A stretch of 64,000 bases of DNA from Nymphaea colorata (taxonomy: Eukaryota; Streptophyta; Magnoliopsida; Nymphaeales; Nymphaeaceae): positions 3,434,001 through 3,498,000 of the forward strand of contig NC_045147.1 of assembly GCF_008831285.2 (NCBI RefSeq), in the 5' to 3' direction. Position numbers and translations under genes: made by a program. Positions 41,401-53,768 of this stretch are shown here, in pieces; within the stretch, counting starts at the first letter, position 1, and every line of letters starts with the position of its first letter. The notes beneath the pieces were generated by a model that searched no databases, had not been told where the DNA came from, and was given only the letters and a program-made list of their open reading frames with translations.

Positions 41401-41842
41401 GGTCTTTCACGAACATGTTGTACATATGGGGTGTTATCCTTGGATGATGTGCTGGTTTAGTGGGAGTTTGTATTTTGTTTGCTCTAATGTATGGACACGT
41501 ATTCAGTTTTCTGCAGAATAAAGTTTAAAGTTCTTTGGTTCCATTCTGTGTTTATGTTTTGATATCCATAAGGTTTTAAAGTTGGACCAGTTGAGAATAG
41601 ACATGTTGTAATCACATTGCATGTAATTCTCATGCTATACATCCATATCAGATCTATGTCATTGATTATGTTAACATTTGTGATCATTGAAGGTTTAGCT
41701 AATTTTATTATAACGAAAGCCGCTTTGGTTCTGTGTTGATATGGTCATGGACGAAATTGGCGAAAATGACGTTTAATAAGATAGCAATTATGAGCTCTTA
41801 AGGTTTTGTGTAATGTCTGAATGTATAAAGACATATTTGGCC

Positions 41843-42333
41843 CAAGTGGGAGATTGTAAGATCATTTAGTGGGCCGACATATGTCTATGAGGAATTTCAG
41901 ACATTATGGCTGTCTTAACGTAAAGATGCGCTTAAGTGATTGCATTTTAGGATATTACGTCATTTTAGATGGTATGGGGTAATTTTGAAATGTATAGATA
42001 CCAGTACGCAATTACGGACTCTTTGATGGGTGGAATTCGTAATTGTCCTCATTATAAAATGGTAGTGGTCCCTGTGGTCGTGCAATGGTTGCCTGAAACA
42101 TTGGTTTCTAGGGTTTTCCTCTTCCCCATCTGAGAGAGACCTCAAGCGCGCCGTAAAGACCCTGGAAGATCCTACCGTGATCTACCGTCCAGTTCTTCAG
42201 ATGGATTGAGGTACGCTTCCGCTTTAAGTTTAAGGTTATGTTTATTTCAATGATTTAGCATGAATATGATCCTGTTTTGTTTAGGGCATATACGTTAGGT
42301 TTTGTGTATGCATGAAGGGGAGAAATCCCAACA
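41843..42333 (+). repeat. Copia-2 polypurine tract and 3' LTR
   Basis: AAGTGGGAGAT (41844-41854) abuts the LTR start TGTAAGATC at 41855. The LTR is 479 bp and ends CCCAACA at 42333, followed by GAGAC (target duplication). 41401-41842 is element 3' UTR with no frame. Confidence 0.92.
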
Positions 42334-42338
42334 GAGAC

Positions 42339-42919
42339 CACTTCTCCCAGTTAATTTCCCGGCAATCAAGCAGCAATGATGGGCTTTCAGTGTCGATGAT
42401 GGCCTTCGAAGCAGAGAAAAGGCGGTCAATACAAAGGTGCATAAGTCTGTGTGAACGGTGGCTCAAGGGTCCACATGTCCACAAACCCTTTCTATTTTCT
42501 CTACTGTTTTTTATGATGCAGACAACAAAGCATGGTGTCCCAAGAGAGGAAAGTTTGCCTTCCTGCTGACAACTTATCTTGCAATCTAAACAAAAAGGAT
42601 ACAGTTATTTCTTTTCAGAAGAACTCTGAACTGAATTGAGAAGAACTCTGAGCAAAGTGAATTCAATTCAGCTTCCTACTTTCTCAGTTATCTAAACAAA
42701 AAATACAGTAATTTCTTTTCAGATTTTTATCAAATACCATCCTACTCGTATCAATGGTTTCCATTTCTGAATCGACTCCTGTGCTCCAACATCATCCGCT
42801 GCCTTCTTCTTCATAAGATTGAGAACTTCTCTTCTCTTTTTCACTAAATCCTATTGTGAAACACTTTTGGCAAAAGCAATTGTTCCTAACTTAAGCGGGC
42901 CAGGACTCAATCGATGGCA
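42339..42919. other. 3' flank of CXE3
   Basis: Near-identical to 59472-60060 beside CXE4 and distantly similar to 36560-36760. No gene is seen. Confidence 0.6.
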
Positions 42920-43894
42920 TCAACCTGCACGGTTGATGAATGAAGCAAATAGCTTTAGCAGCAACCTCGCCTTCTCCTTCTCCGGATTGAAGAGGTGGAA
43001 GACGTGTTCCTCCCCCTCCACCTCGTCCACCTCTGCCTCCCCCTTCCACCCACTGCCGGTCAAGGCCTCGTAGAACCACCAGTCGCGGTCCCGCATGCCG
43101 TCCTTCCCAGCGATGGCTACCAACGCGGACTGGCACCCCAGCCGAGAGAGCAGTGGCGAACCGACCGCCAGCGGGTTAAGGATTGGGTCGTCATCTCCGA
43201 TGTTTGCAGGGCATGCCGCCTTCCAAAACGCATGTATGAGCGCCACAACCTCTGATGTCTTGCAACTGAGGCGAGCAGAGGACCAGAAGAAAGGGTGCAC
43301 CAAAATGACTCCTTGAAGCTTTACCGGATCTTCAAGGGCTTGACCAGATCCAAGAGCTGCAGAGGCGCCGCCGGCACGCATGGCCACATGGTAGGCGAGG
43401 TTGCCGCCGGCGCTGTCTCCAGCAACCACGACGCGGCCCAAGTCGGCATGATCAGCGATCCACGGCTCAGCACCAGGCCCTGTTTGGGACACCACCCACT
43501 GGAAGGCTTCCCAACAGTCGTGGTGGGAGGTGGGGACGGGATGCTCCGGAGCCAGGCGGTACTCGATGGAGACGGCAACGGCACCAGACTCGGTGACAAG
43601 GGAGTTGATGTAGTTGTGGTAGAGAGGGGAGAAGGCAGACTCGATGCAGAAGCCACCACCATGAAAGTAGACTAAGAGTGGACTGCGGTGGTTGCCGGAA
43701 AGTGGGGGGAGGTAAATGCAGGCGGAGAGGCCGGTTGCGGGGTTGATGAGGACGTCCTTAGAGGAGACGCCGGTGGCATGATGGTCGTTGGAGGGAGGGA
43801 CCCTCTCGTTGCCCTTCAGCCTCTCTACGCGGCCATCTTTGTAGATACGGAGATATTCAGGAACCTCCTGGTCCAACTCTTGGGAGGGATCCAT
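42920..43894 (-). CDS. CXE3: intact plant carboxylesterase, 324 aa
   Basis: Paralogue of CXE2, open from ATG 43894 (MDPSQELDQEVPEYLRIYKD) to a stop right after FINRAG. Motifs in order: SSKDVLINP, YFHGGGF with HGGG at 78-81, EYRLAPEHPVP, GDSAGG with Ser161, HPFFWSS, AGKD with Asp265 and EEHVFHL with His297. The triad and oxyanion hole are complete. GDSAGG is closer to the common family form than the GDSAGA of CXE2. Substrate unknown; cytosolic small-ester hydrolase by family. No signal peptide. It lies just downstream of a copia insertion and has a broken near-twin, CXE4, 17.1 kb to the right. Confidence 0.94.
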   Translation of the reverse strand: MDPSQELDQEVPEYLRIYKDGRVERLKGNERVPPSNDHHATGVSSKDVLINPATGLSACIYLPPLSGNHRSPLLVYFHGGGFCIESAFSPLYHNYINSLVTESGAVAVSIEYRLAPEHPVPTSHHDCWEAFQWVVSQTGPGAEPWIADHADLGRVVVAGDSAGGNLAYHVAMRAGGASAALGSGQALEDPVKLQGVILVHPFFWSSARLSCKTSEVVALIHAFWKAACPANIGDDDPILNPLAVGSPLLSRLGCQSALVAIAGKDGMRDRDWWFYEALTGSGWKGEAEVDEVEGEEHVFHLFNPEKEKARLLLKLFASFINRAG

Positions 43895-44677
43895 GGCGGA
43901 GAAGGAGAGATGCGGTCTGAAGGGGAGTTGGAAATGGTTCTAACTACAAGTTGTTTCGGCAATATTACTCAAAGTAACTAGTTTTTTTCTCGGTCATTTC
44001 TGCGTTCAAGCGTTGTAAATCCAAAATCCTTTCGTTTTTTTAAGAGGGCAAATTCTTGTTTGCTGTTACAGGCAGTCATTTTATTATTAACTTTACCCAT
44101 TGCTAGACAAATAGTCTCACTTTTATTTTACGAGATGGAGAGGCTGATAGAAGCTCAAAACCATCCCCTTTCTCACCTTGCCCCCCTCGTCCTCTTAATA
44201 ACGTTTGATGCTTAAGAATTTTACTGTGCATCAATGAAACTGCAAATTTTGTATGCTTTTTAATCGCACAAAGAAAAAATTATCGTGGTAAATTAGAAGG
44301 AACAAGGTAATTGTAAAAAGGTTTCAACCTCAAAGGTCCAACCTTTTACCATGGTTTTTTTTTTATGGTAATTTAAGGTTTCAAATTTTCACATTGACAT
44401 CAAATCGGACCTAAGGTTAAGGATTGTTTTATGGTGCATCGAGATAAGCATTCCCCCATGTGGGTGTTTTCTTTTCTAAAACATAAAGAGTTGATGCGAC
44501 AAAATTTAAAAAGGAAACCGAAAGCTGGCAACCTATCAGCTTTGTCCAGTCTTTTGCATAGACCCTTTTAGGGATATCTTGAAACATAATCTATTAGAAA
44601 AACCTATGAAATTAATTTTGCAAAAATAAATTCAACAATAACATTTTCTTTTAGTGTAATATAACAACTCTCTCTCC

Positions 44678-44682
<5 letters not shown>
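43895..44682. other. 5' flank of CXE3
   Basis: Upstream sequence nearly identical to 61032-61821. No obvious TATA in the first 200 bp. No gene is seen. Confidence 0.5.

Positions 44683-44729
<47 letters not shown>
44683..44729. repeat. (AT)n microsatellite
   Basis: 47-bp AT run following CTCTCTCCCTCTC. The duplicate at 61822-61870 has one CA interruption. Confidence 0.96.
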
Positions 44730-44734
<5 letters not shown>

Positions 44735-46829
44735 GTGTCATGCCATAATCAATTGACAAACAGGTGGCATAACTTGTCATTGATTGATTATGGCACACGT
44801 CATCAACTGATTATGACATTTCACCAATTTTATAATAAACCACTTGTCTTGCTGTTACTTGGAGTTAACTTCAATGCTTAAAAAAAGTAATTATCAAAGG
44901 GAGATGTGAAGCTTTTGCCAGAGTACAATAATTTAGGGAAATATCTTCTAACGGATGGGCCGTTTCAATGTGACTGACGTCGTGTTTCTGAATTTCTCGT
45001 AGCGTGAAGCTGACAAACAACGGTGGACACTATTTATCCTCACCTCAGCTTTGACCAAATTTTCTTTTTGGAAATTACTTTTGAGCCTACTTGAGATTTT
45101 TATAGCGAGGAAAATATTGCCCAAGTACTCCAAGGATAAATAGTCATCATGATCATGGGGACAAAATTTTGAAAACTCCTTGGGAGTGACTTTTTTTATT
45201 GCTTTCTACCATGAATAAAGGAACAAAAATAATAGAGTTATTTTGCATGTTGTTACTTTCCTCAATTGTAAATGGTGAGACCACGGTACTTTAATTGATG
45301 TGTACGTACTCCAATCAGGGGCATTTTGTAATTCATATACGTACAAAAAAATGTGGTATTTCCGATGCACAACTCATAATATTGTTGTTACAAATGCAAA
45401 AGCATAGCTGTGGATGCATGATTCCCAACTTGGGTTCCCTTGTTTTCATCGAGTTCATGAAAAAAAAAAAAAAGTTTGGACTTGAAGACTCGAAAAAAAA
45501 GACTGATGGAAGCGTTGCCAGCTTGGGTTCCCTTGTTTTCATCAAATTCTTGCAAAAAGAATAGTGTCAGATCATAGATATCTGAAGATTGGTTGGTAAA
45601 AATGGGGCAAAAAAGGTTTAAATTTGGGTTGCGTCCAACTTTTTATCAGATTGGGCTTAGTCAGATTTTAGGGTTTGGAATTACATTTAGACTTCCTTTT
45701 TTATAAGTAAACTTGGAGCTGCCTGGAATCAAATCTGCCGTTTGTAGGATTTATCCAACTTGAATTAAGATTCAGCTATGATCAGTTGTAGAACTAATGT
45801 GTTATTCCTTAACCTGTGGTGAAGGAAATCAGCCTGAACTATTATTTTTATGTTTTGAAAAAAATATATTAAGAATTGATTTTCACCTATTTGAACTGTG
45901 GTAGGTTAGATAGAGGGAAGACGATACAATTGAAAATCTTGGAAAGGAGAAGGGATTTTCTAACAATGACCAAACCTTCAAAAGAGAAAAGGACTATCAT
46001 AACCATGGTTAATACGGCGTAGGTTACTGGAAGTTTCCTTTTTATTAAAATCTGACGTCCATAGTCTACCTTACACAATTGCTGGTTGAGAATAAACTAT
46101 TATTAGATCCGACCTTCATGCTGCTCATCAAGTCAGCAGCTGACAAGCGTCTCTTATGATTATTAAGTCTTAGTATATTTAAAATTAGGCAAAATGCTGA
46201 GTTTTGTTGCCCGTTATGAATTATTAATTAAACTTATCATATCATCCATCGCCTACTTGCCTAAAAGTACTTCAAATGATTCACAGTTATTATGGATATT
46301 ATTGTATATTTGCTACTCTCTTAGCCTTCAGCCAGGGGCGGTGCCATAAACTTTTGACCAAGAGGCACTAAATATATAGTGAATAAAAAACGTATAAATT
46401 AAAAGAACTATAATTTAAAAAGCAAATCAAATATTCATAATTATGAACAAATTTACAATTGGCTTCAAAAAACAAAACAAATGACTATAGTTATGAATAA
46501 ATTTATAATTAGCTTCAAAAAGTAAATTTAATAACTATACTTTTGTACAAATTTACAATTAGTCCCAAAAAGTAAATCAAATGAAAAAGACTGTAGGTCT
46601 ACACATATTTATAGTTGGCTCCCAAAACAAAACAAATAGTTATAGTTTTGTACAGCTTTACAATTGGCCCCAAAAAAACAAATCAAATAGTTATAGTTCA
46701 ATTATAGAATTAAAATTGGCCCAAAAATCAAATCAAATAGCTATAGTTCTGTACAAATTTATCATTGGCTTCAAAAAAGCAAAACATATAACTATAATTG
46801 CAAATAAACTCACATTCAGCCCAGTTGGT
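44730..46829. other. AT-rich intergenic of the young duplication
   Basis: 44730-44820 holds imperfect inverted repeats around gccataatcaattgac and gattgattatggc; the second half is partly deleted in the duplicate at 61920. 45425-45550 has two copies of a 30-bp unit with cttgggttcccttgttttcatc. 46380-46800 has loose repeats of caaatttacaattggc type. No gene is seen. Confidence 0.55.
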
Positions 46830-47400
46830 GTTTCATATTCTGGAAACAAAGCATGATTGTTTCATCAATGGTGTTGTCAAATGTATCCTTCTCAATGTAA
46901 GTAATCAAAGCATCATTGACTCATCATCTCTCATTTTGTTACTAAACCAAGTTTTGATATTATCATGGCTGAGAATACTTTCAACACTTTTTGTTGTAAT
47001 TGATAAAGTTAGTGTCAACTTGATCAGCAAATACACCAAATGAACTGCTATATGCTTTCTTGTTGTTATAATTATTTGTGCAAGTTCTACCAAAGAATTT
47101 AAATGTGAAAACTCCATAAGGTCTTCATATCTTTGATATGTAATTTTGATATCTAAGTCTTTTCATGCATATTCCATGAAAGTCTTTAGGATAGAACTCA
47201 GCAAGACGAACTAAGTTACCTATATCAAAAGTCTAGTAGGTCATTAAGGGTACTAAGTTACCTATATCAAAAGTCTAGTAGGTCATTAAGGGTACTAAGT
47301 TACCTATATCAAAAGTCTAGTAGGTCATTAAGGGTACTAAGTTACCTATATCAAAAGTCTAATAGGTCATTAAGGGTTAACTTCTTTGGGGAAAGAAAGC
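46830..47400 (-). pseudogene. hAT/ZMYM1-like transposase gene, C-terminal relic
   Basis: The reverse complement gives FDIGNLVRLAEFYPKDF, then SLVELAQIIITTRKH, LVYLLIKLTLTLSITTKSVE and NKMRDDESMML. After a frame change it gives ITYIEKDTFDNTIDETI and FQNMKHQLG. This is the conserved end of plant hAT-derived TTF-type/ZMYM1-like proteins, including the dimerisation region (usual pattern LxLxLPVATATVERAFS). Stops and a frameshift show it is dead. The duplicate begins at about 63950 and leaves the window. Confidence 0.8.
47211..47378. repeat. 42-bp minisatellite, four copies, inside the hAT-like relic
   Basis: Unit ctaagttacctatatcaaaa followed by 22 more bases, at 47211, 47253, 47295 and 47337, nearly identical. 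42 is divisible by three; on the minus strand each unit reads LNDLLDFDIGNLVP, so the array expanded a transposase codon block in frame. Confidence 0.95.
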
Positions 47401-49645
47401 AGACTTGCAAATGATGTGCAAATGTTAAGACATTATTTGATAGAATAAGGACTGATCAATTTCAAGCTATGATGGAGCTGCATATGGAGGTTTGTATTGG
47501 ACAAATGCAGAGATGTTGGCAAGAGATGGATTTGTGACAGTTCCACTATAGTGCCCTGTTGAGAAAGAGTCAACTTTAATTTGAATAAGTCAAGTCTGAT
47601 CCCATCAAAGGTCATTGAAACAAGAGTTTTAGTAGTTGGTTATGTCCCTTCTTGAACAGCTTTTCGTAATTGAATCAACACGTTCGTAATAGTCTAGCCT
47701 TCAAATCTGGTCTATCTGTGTGAAAACAATTCTTTGGCTTAAACAAGCTACTGAAAGGAGAAGCTCTGCCTCCTAAGTTAGCTTTCAAACAAGCCCTATT
47801 TTGCTGGGTTTGAGCGCCAATTGCCATCCTAAGTTCCCCATTTTCAGAAACATGTTGAGAAAGCCTTTCCATACAATCATAGGGCATTTTAGGAAATTCA
47901 ATAGTTACCTTATTTCTTTAATATCTACCAATTAGAATAGGTTTATTGTTATTATTTGTTTTGGTTGTATTTTACTGACTTATTTTTTCTTGCTTTAGCC
48001 ACTTATTTGCGCCTCTTCCAAGATTCATGTACATTGAAGAGGTAAAGTGCGGATATTAGCAGAGTAGTCAAAGTACTTTAGGGTATATTTATTTTGTGCA
48101 TTGGATTGTCTTCCTCGTGTGACTTTGCATAATTTTTTTTTTGTTTGAGTAATAAAGGAAATTATATCTTATCCATTTTTGTTTTGGATCATGATTATCT
48201 AAGATCTTCTTGTTTGTGGATCGAACCCGACTATCACCACTTTTTGTGTAGATCTGAAAATTTAATTGTGCGTGACTGAGACGCCATAGAAGATAGCATC
48301 ACAAAAGGCCAAAGATGGTCTGCGTGCACCATAAGGAGCCATGTGGCAACAGTAATACATTGGTATTGTCCCACGAATTACCTGCAGATTCCTTTTTTTC
48401 AGCACCAGTGATTGCTTGTAGTGATAACATAGCAAATCAAATTTTACAAGAGAAAGCGAAAGACGTCAATACTCATTGCCATTATGTGCAGAATAAAGTC
48501 GAAGGAGATGGAGACCCCATTTGATTAAAACAAAATCATTTTCAAATTCATTGACCGAAAGTTCGCCGACAGAAAAATCAAAAAATATCAATTGCATGTA
48601 ATGGATGTGTTGAAAGTACAATTCAGATGAAACTTCTCATGCCTATCTTTCAGGAAGTGTGGATGTGTTCCGGATATTGCTTAAATTTATACAATATTTT
48701 TTATTACAAAATTTTTCTGGCCAATCACTTGTTTCTCAGTGCCATTTTTTCGTCCTTTTTCTACCATAAAGGGCTCGCAATCTACCAAATAAAAGATAAT
48801 CAGGCATGACACTATCGTAGTCACCAATAAACCATCACAGGCATTGAGTAAGCCAGTATGAGGCCAACATGTTCCCCGTGGATGTTTCCCTTGGATAATA
48901 TAGGTCAACATTGGGTCGAATCACATAAATGTGTTGTCTTTGTGTGCTCATGTGTGGCTTGAAACTCCCGATGCAAATTGTTGAGAGAGAGGACTCACAT
49001 AACCTGGGGGCGAAGGCAGTTGTGGGGCACCATGTGGACAACCTACAAAAAAATTCTTATTTTATATACTTCAAACAAATTATTTATTACATGCTGTATT
49101 TCTAAAACCCGACTAGACTCAACTACATAATGGTTGAATTATAATGACAAAGTACTTAAACAAGTAGCAACTGAACAAGATAATGAGTTAAATGAATTAA
49201 GAGTTAAACAAAATGAACTTGCTTAACATAAATGAGTTAAACGAGTCGATCCAAGTTGACGTTGATCCTCGAGTCAAGCTTCATCTTGTTCTATCGAGTT
49301 CAAGTTTCTGAGTCGAGCTCAAGCTGGCCCAACTTGAACTCGACTCGGCTGGTGCTGCCTTACTTCCTCCAAACTAGCCGTGCTATATATTGCACTCTAA
49401 ATGAACCGAGTATGGTAAACTCTCAAATGAACACTTATTCAGTGTAATTGCCAAGTTCGTAATTCCAAATGTCCTCTTTGTTGATGGATGAAAAATCAAG
49501 ATATTTTAGTTAACACTTGTGAAACACCACTTAAATGTCCTTGTAATTGCCAAGTTCGTAATTCCAAATGTTTTTAAATATGTGCCAAGTTCGTAATTCC
49601 AGCGAATTTTTTTTGGCTCCGCCACTGCTAAACACCAAGAAGCCA
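47401..49645. other. Intergenic; contains the repeat shared with 120-610
   Basis: 47740-48190 is the second copy of the 120-610 repeat. Around 49240-49350 there is a cluster of tcgagtt/cgagctcaag motifs of the kind left by old transposons. I see no supportable gene; frames at 48315-48524 and 48627-48809 have no recognisable content. Confidence 0.5.
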
Positions 49646-49745
49646 NNNNNNNNNNNNNNNNNNNNNNNNNNNNNNNNNNNNNNNNNNNNNNNNNNNNNNN
49701 NNNNNNNNNNNNNNNNNNNNNNNNNNNNNNNNNNNNNNNNNNNNN
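49646..49745. other. Assembly gap of 100 N
   Basis: Exactly 100 N, the usual placeholder for a gap of unknown length. It sits at the boundary of the two tandem duplication units. Confidence 0.99.
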
Positions 49746-50604
49746 TAAGGTTTTTGCGATATACAGAGTATTATATCCTCTTTTTTTACTTGTTGCGGTA
49801 TTTGTTTATACATAGATCTCATGTAAGAGGCATTTAATGTGGAACTCGGATTTAAAATTTGAGGTTATCAAACACACGGGTCTGTCCAAAATAGAAGAAA
49901 GTGTGGGATGAACTTGAGAAACAAGAAAATAAACGGTTCAACTTACCAACTTTCTCAACATGGTAGATGAATTTCTTGAAGGATTTGAAAAATTGTGAAA
50001 GATGCATCTCGAGTAAACTATGGCGGCAACAATTATTAAAAAACCCCATGAAAGCAAGTTTCATCATACTCTTAGGAGGTGGGGGACTGAACTGAACCAA
50101 TCGATCATCATGGAAGAATAACAAAAATGGTAGCTCAAGTATTTCTAAAGCATCTATGCATATGGATCCTTCTTGGTGTGTAGGAAATACAGGAGGAATA
50201 TAGCACAAAAGAACAGTAATCATGGGTTGTTCTATCGAGGGACAGAGCAAATTAGTTAGACCTTTTGCAGATTGACAGGAGCATTCGATCGAGTGTAAGT
50301 TGCTTGTAAGAACGGAAAATGATTTGAGAAGAACAATGAGCAGAAGAGTTCAGTTGTGTAGTTTCTCAATGACCGCAGACAAAAGAGAACAGTACATTAC
50401 ATCTTTCAGATTCTTATCAAATCCCATCCTACTTGTGTTAGGGACTGTCCATTTCTGAACCTACTACAGTGCCCCAATCACGGATGCCTGTTTTACAAGA
50501 TTGCAGAAACTGACTTAATTTCCCTTCTTTATTTGTCCTAGAGTGGAAATTTTTTTTAGGCAGGAAGAAGCGAGCTAGCATAAAATAGTATGGATCTTTT
50601 TTAT
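49746..50604. repeat. Second copy of the CXE flank (duplicate of 35992-36850)
   Basis: Nearly identical to 35992-36850, with a few single-base indels (for example in A- and G-runs). After 50604 it continues into a copia LTR, whereas the first copy jumps into the Copia-2 LTR. Confidence 0.9.
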
Positions 50605-52120
50605 TGTGAAAGGTTGATGCAGGAGTTTCATTGTATGTGTCCTGGTGGTCCACAAGGATATTATATTATAAGCTCCAGTCAGGACAGCAGAAAAATATCT
50701 CAGCATGAAAGAGGTGAAGGACAATTTTATTAGAGAGAACATTGGAGGTTGTTCAAGAATGTGAAATTATTAATTCATAAAATTCTTTAATTCTTTTTCT
50801 TGTTTTCTTTGCACATTGTCCTCTTATTGTAACTATAAATAAGTGTTGAGAAATGAAAGGGTTGTGTGCTCCTACTCTGGTTTCTATTCTTTCTACTCTT
50901 CTTGTAGCAGGACTCTGTTTTTGTGCATGGTATCAAAGTAATGTCCATGACTGACCCTGAGTGATCTTCTCATCCCAATGGTGGAACACTCCATGCAGGA
51001 TCAGAGTCTCTTGGAGATGTCAACTTGGCGGGTTCTTCCAACCTTTATTACTTGCATCATTCTAACAATCCTGAAGCTGCTTTGGTTTCACAACTGTTGA
51101 ATGGAGTTAACTACCCTACCTGGAGCCATAAAATGACTATTGCATTGTCTGCCAAAAACAAGCTAGGGTTTGTGGACGGAAGTCTTCACCCACCAAGCAT
51201 CGCTGCACCAGAGTTTTTGGCTTGGAGGCTCTACAATCATATGGTATTGTCTTGGATTCTCAATTCTACTTCTCGTGAGATTATGGGTAGTGTGATTTAT
51301 GCTACATCTACCATAGATGTGTGGATTGATCTTAGAGAACAATTTACACAAGGGAAAGCACCACGAAAATACCAGTTACTAGTACTAGAGGGTAAATTCT
51401 ATTGTGTCACACATTGCCTTCAGTTTCCAAGGTTTACTTCTTGTACTTCAAGAAGAAAAGCAGAGAGAAACATGAGTGATGAGCAATCCAGTTGAGAATG
51501 TTGGTTTGCCTGCTAATATTGGTAGGGATCTCAAGTTTGTTAAAGGCCGAAACAACAAAAAATCTCAATATTATTGCAACTATTGCAAAATTTCTAGACA
51601 TACCAAAGAGAGATGTTTCAAACTAAATAAATATTCTTCAAATGTTAAAGATGACAATCAAAGGAATGTCAATTCTGCTTTCTACTTGTCTTTTGATGAC
51701 CACGATGGTAAAAAACCTCAATCTATAGCTTCAACTTCTGCTGCAATAGACAAAGTTCTCAATAAAGATTATGCACCTTTCTTTACAATAGAAGAATACA
51801 ATCAGATCAAACTTCTTCTTAAAGATTGCTCATCAGCCCAATGTAGTTTTGTTGGTATCTCTATTTACTCTTCTGGTACTTGGATTTTGGACAATCGTGC
51901 AAATGATCATATGTGTTCGTCAGTGAACATTATGATCAATGTGTCACTTCTTCAGTCCTCATTTCCTATTAGACTACCTGACAATAAACTAATTTCAGCT
52001 ACTCATATTGGATAGGTCCAGTTGTCTCGTAACCTTACGTTGCAAACTGTCTACTATCTTCCCAATTTTAAATTCAATCTTGTTTCCATAAGTAAAGTTT
52101 TACTTAACCTCTACTTATTC
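50605..52120 (+). mobile_element. Copia-4 relic: LTR, primer site, gag and protease pieces
   Basis: Probable 5' LTR at 50605-50927 (TGTGAAAGG...TGCA) followed directly by TGGTATCAAAG (50928-50938), a near-match to the initiator tRNA-Met primer site. The gag frame 51025-51495 reads LLNGVNYPTWSHKMTIALSA and KLGFVDGSLHPP, which is the other copia gag type, unlike Copia-1 to -3. A second frame, 51476-52015, has the CX2C knuckle YYCNYCKISRHTKERCFKLN and the protease region TWILDNRANDHM, where the catalytic D-(S/T)-G reads D-N-R. Integrase and the 3' LTR are missing. Confidence 0.85.
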
Positions 52121-53763
52121 TGTTGTCGATACCTAAAAACATTGGATTGAAATATGCTTTTTGACATGTCGCTAGAATTTTATAGGAGGAGAAAACTAAA
52201 ACTCGTATAGGAATAAGTAAAGTATCATGTTTAGGTTTTTTAAAAAATGGTAAATTAACAATTGACTTTCAGCTATTTGAACTCTGATTGTAGAAAGAAG
52301 GAAGATCAATAAGGAAGAGGATATGCTTGAAAATCTTGGAAAGGGGAGGATTCTAAAAGTAATTAAACCTTTAAATAAGAAGAGGATATGAAATTTGAAA
52401 TCTTGTAAAAGCAAGGACCATTCTAAAAATGATTAATACTCTAAGGGTTATTGCTGAGAAAAAAAAAATTTCCTTCTATTCACAATGACTCTTTGGTCAA
52501 CACTCAACGCATACTTCATATCAACCAGAAACAACACATTATATTCAAAGAAAAAATTTATATCGTTGAAAGTTTGATTTGTAAGTAGCTGCACAAATCG
52601 TTCTCAATTATATTGCAGTTCGTCTTTTTTCTAAACTCTATCAAGTCTTTTGTCAAATAAGGAGGCTGAGACATCACCATTGTAAGGCCCACCATCTTTT
52701 TCCAAGTAAGTAGGGGGACCTATTGTCAGAGCCAAAGTTCTCACCTAATCTCTTGTTTCCTTAGGAGTCATTTAGCAAATGCAACGCTATATGAGTGTTT
52801 CATGAATCCACCCTCAAGATTGGAGTAGATTCCTAAACACCTAGCTTTGGTGTTCCGTCAATCTATTCTAACTTTTGAGGTAGATTCATGAAATACTAAC
52901 ATAGTGTTTCAACGGCCAAACAATGCCTTAGTGTACATATTTTACTTTCAATGCTTTGGGGTGCCACTCTGCTGCACTAGTGACCCCTCTTTTCTAACAT
53001 GATTCAGTATTCAGTATCACTCCAACAATTTAAATCTTGCATATAACATTTTTATTTGTCTAAGGTCGTGCTTGAACAAAGGAGACAAATGTGACCATTT
53101 CTGCATGAATCTAACTTAAGCATTTTTTTTATCTTTTGAAGATGGATTTGTCCAAGACAAAGAAAAGCATAGAAAGGGGTTGAGAAAAGGGAAAATTGTG
53201 AGTGGTCCAACTTACCCTTTCTTAATGTGAACGATGACTTTGTCAAAAGATTTGAAAAATGTGAATGATATTGCATCCCAAGTGAAGCAAATAAGAGGAG
53301 ACTACGATTTTTAAGAACTCTATGAAATTAAGTAAATTTTCATCCTACTCTTTTGAGGTGGCTAATCAACAAGTCTCACATTAAACAAGGTTGAAATTCT
53401 TCATGGTGAAAACTTGTGAGAGAAACAATCTAGAGGAAGCTATTTTGCCTTCACCAACTAATAAAGATAAGGGATTGAATTGTTAGATCTGCTCATACTG
53501 GCAAAAGGGAAGTGAACACTTTGGATCAAACATTAAAGAATAACCAATAAGGTAGCCCGAATACTTCTATAGTGTCTCCATTGACCATACAGATACTCCT
53601 TGTGTGTGAAAGAAGGAATGCAGCAGAAGAACGGTAACTGGGTGATCCTATTGGCCTCCTTGCATCCGAAGCAAGACTGCACGCTAATTAGATCATTTGC
53701 AGAATGGTAGGAGCTAGCATTCGTGTAGGATGGAAGAGTTGGTCAAAGGGTGTGACAAAAGGC
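52121..53763. other. Older CXE flank copy, deleted from the first duplication unit
   Basis: 52600-53760 is a diverged version of 35560-36620 (shared 'ggaggctgagacat', 'aggtagcccgaatacttcta' against 'tggtagctcaagtatttcta', and others). It ends in GAGAC (53764-53768), the Copia-3 target duplication. No gene is seen. Confidence 0.6.
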
Positions 53764-53768
53764 GAGAC

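Larger units (their letters stand above)
36851..42333 (+). mobile_element. Copia-2: internally deleted copia element, 5' LTR truncated
   Basis: Ty1/copia element on the plus strand with gag, a protease remnant, small pre-integrase and RT pieces, RNase H and a full 3' LTR. The integrase core and N-terminal RT are absent. The 5' LTR lacks its first ~165 bp and is joined to CXE flank. It is the duplicate of Copia-3, so both share one insertion event; the GAGAC duplication survives here only on the right (42334-42338). Confidence 0.92.

Noticed and set aside
42891-43981. Long frames antisense or out of frame to CXE3 (for example 43295-43675, 43321-43662, 43688-43981), and the same at CXE1, CXE2 and CXE4
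   Set aside because: They arise from the high GC content of the esterase genes, follow the codon pattern of the sense frame and have no family content.
45295-45564. 89-codon Lys-rich frame, repeated at 62409-62678
   Set aside because: It consists of a duplicated 30-bp DNA unit and A-runs, has no family content, and is copied only by the segmental duplication.
47211-47378. Possible CRISPR-like array
   Set aside because: The units are contiguous 42-bp repeats with no spacers, and the context is a plant transposase relic.
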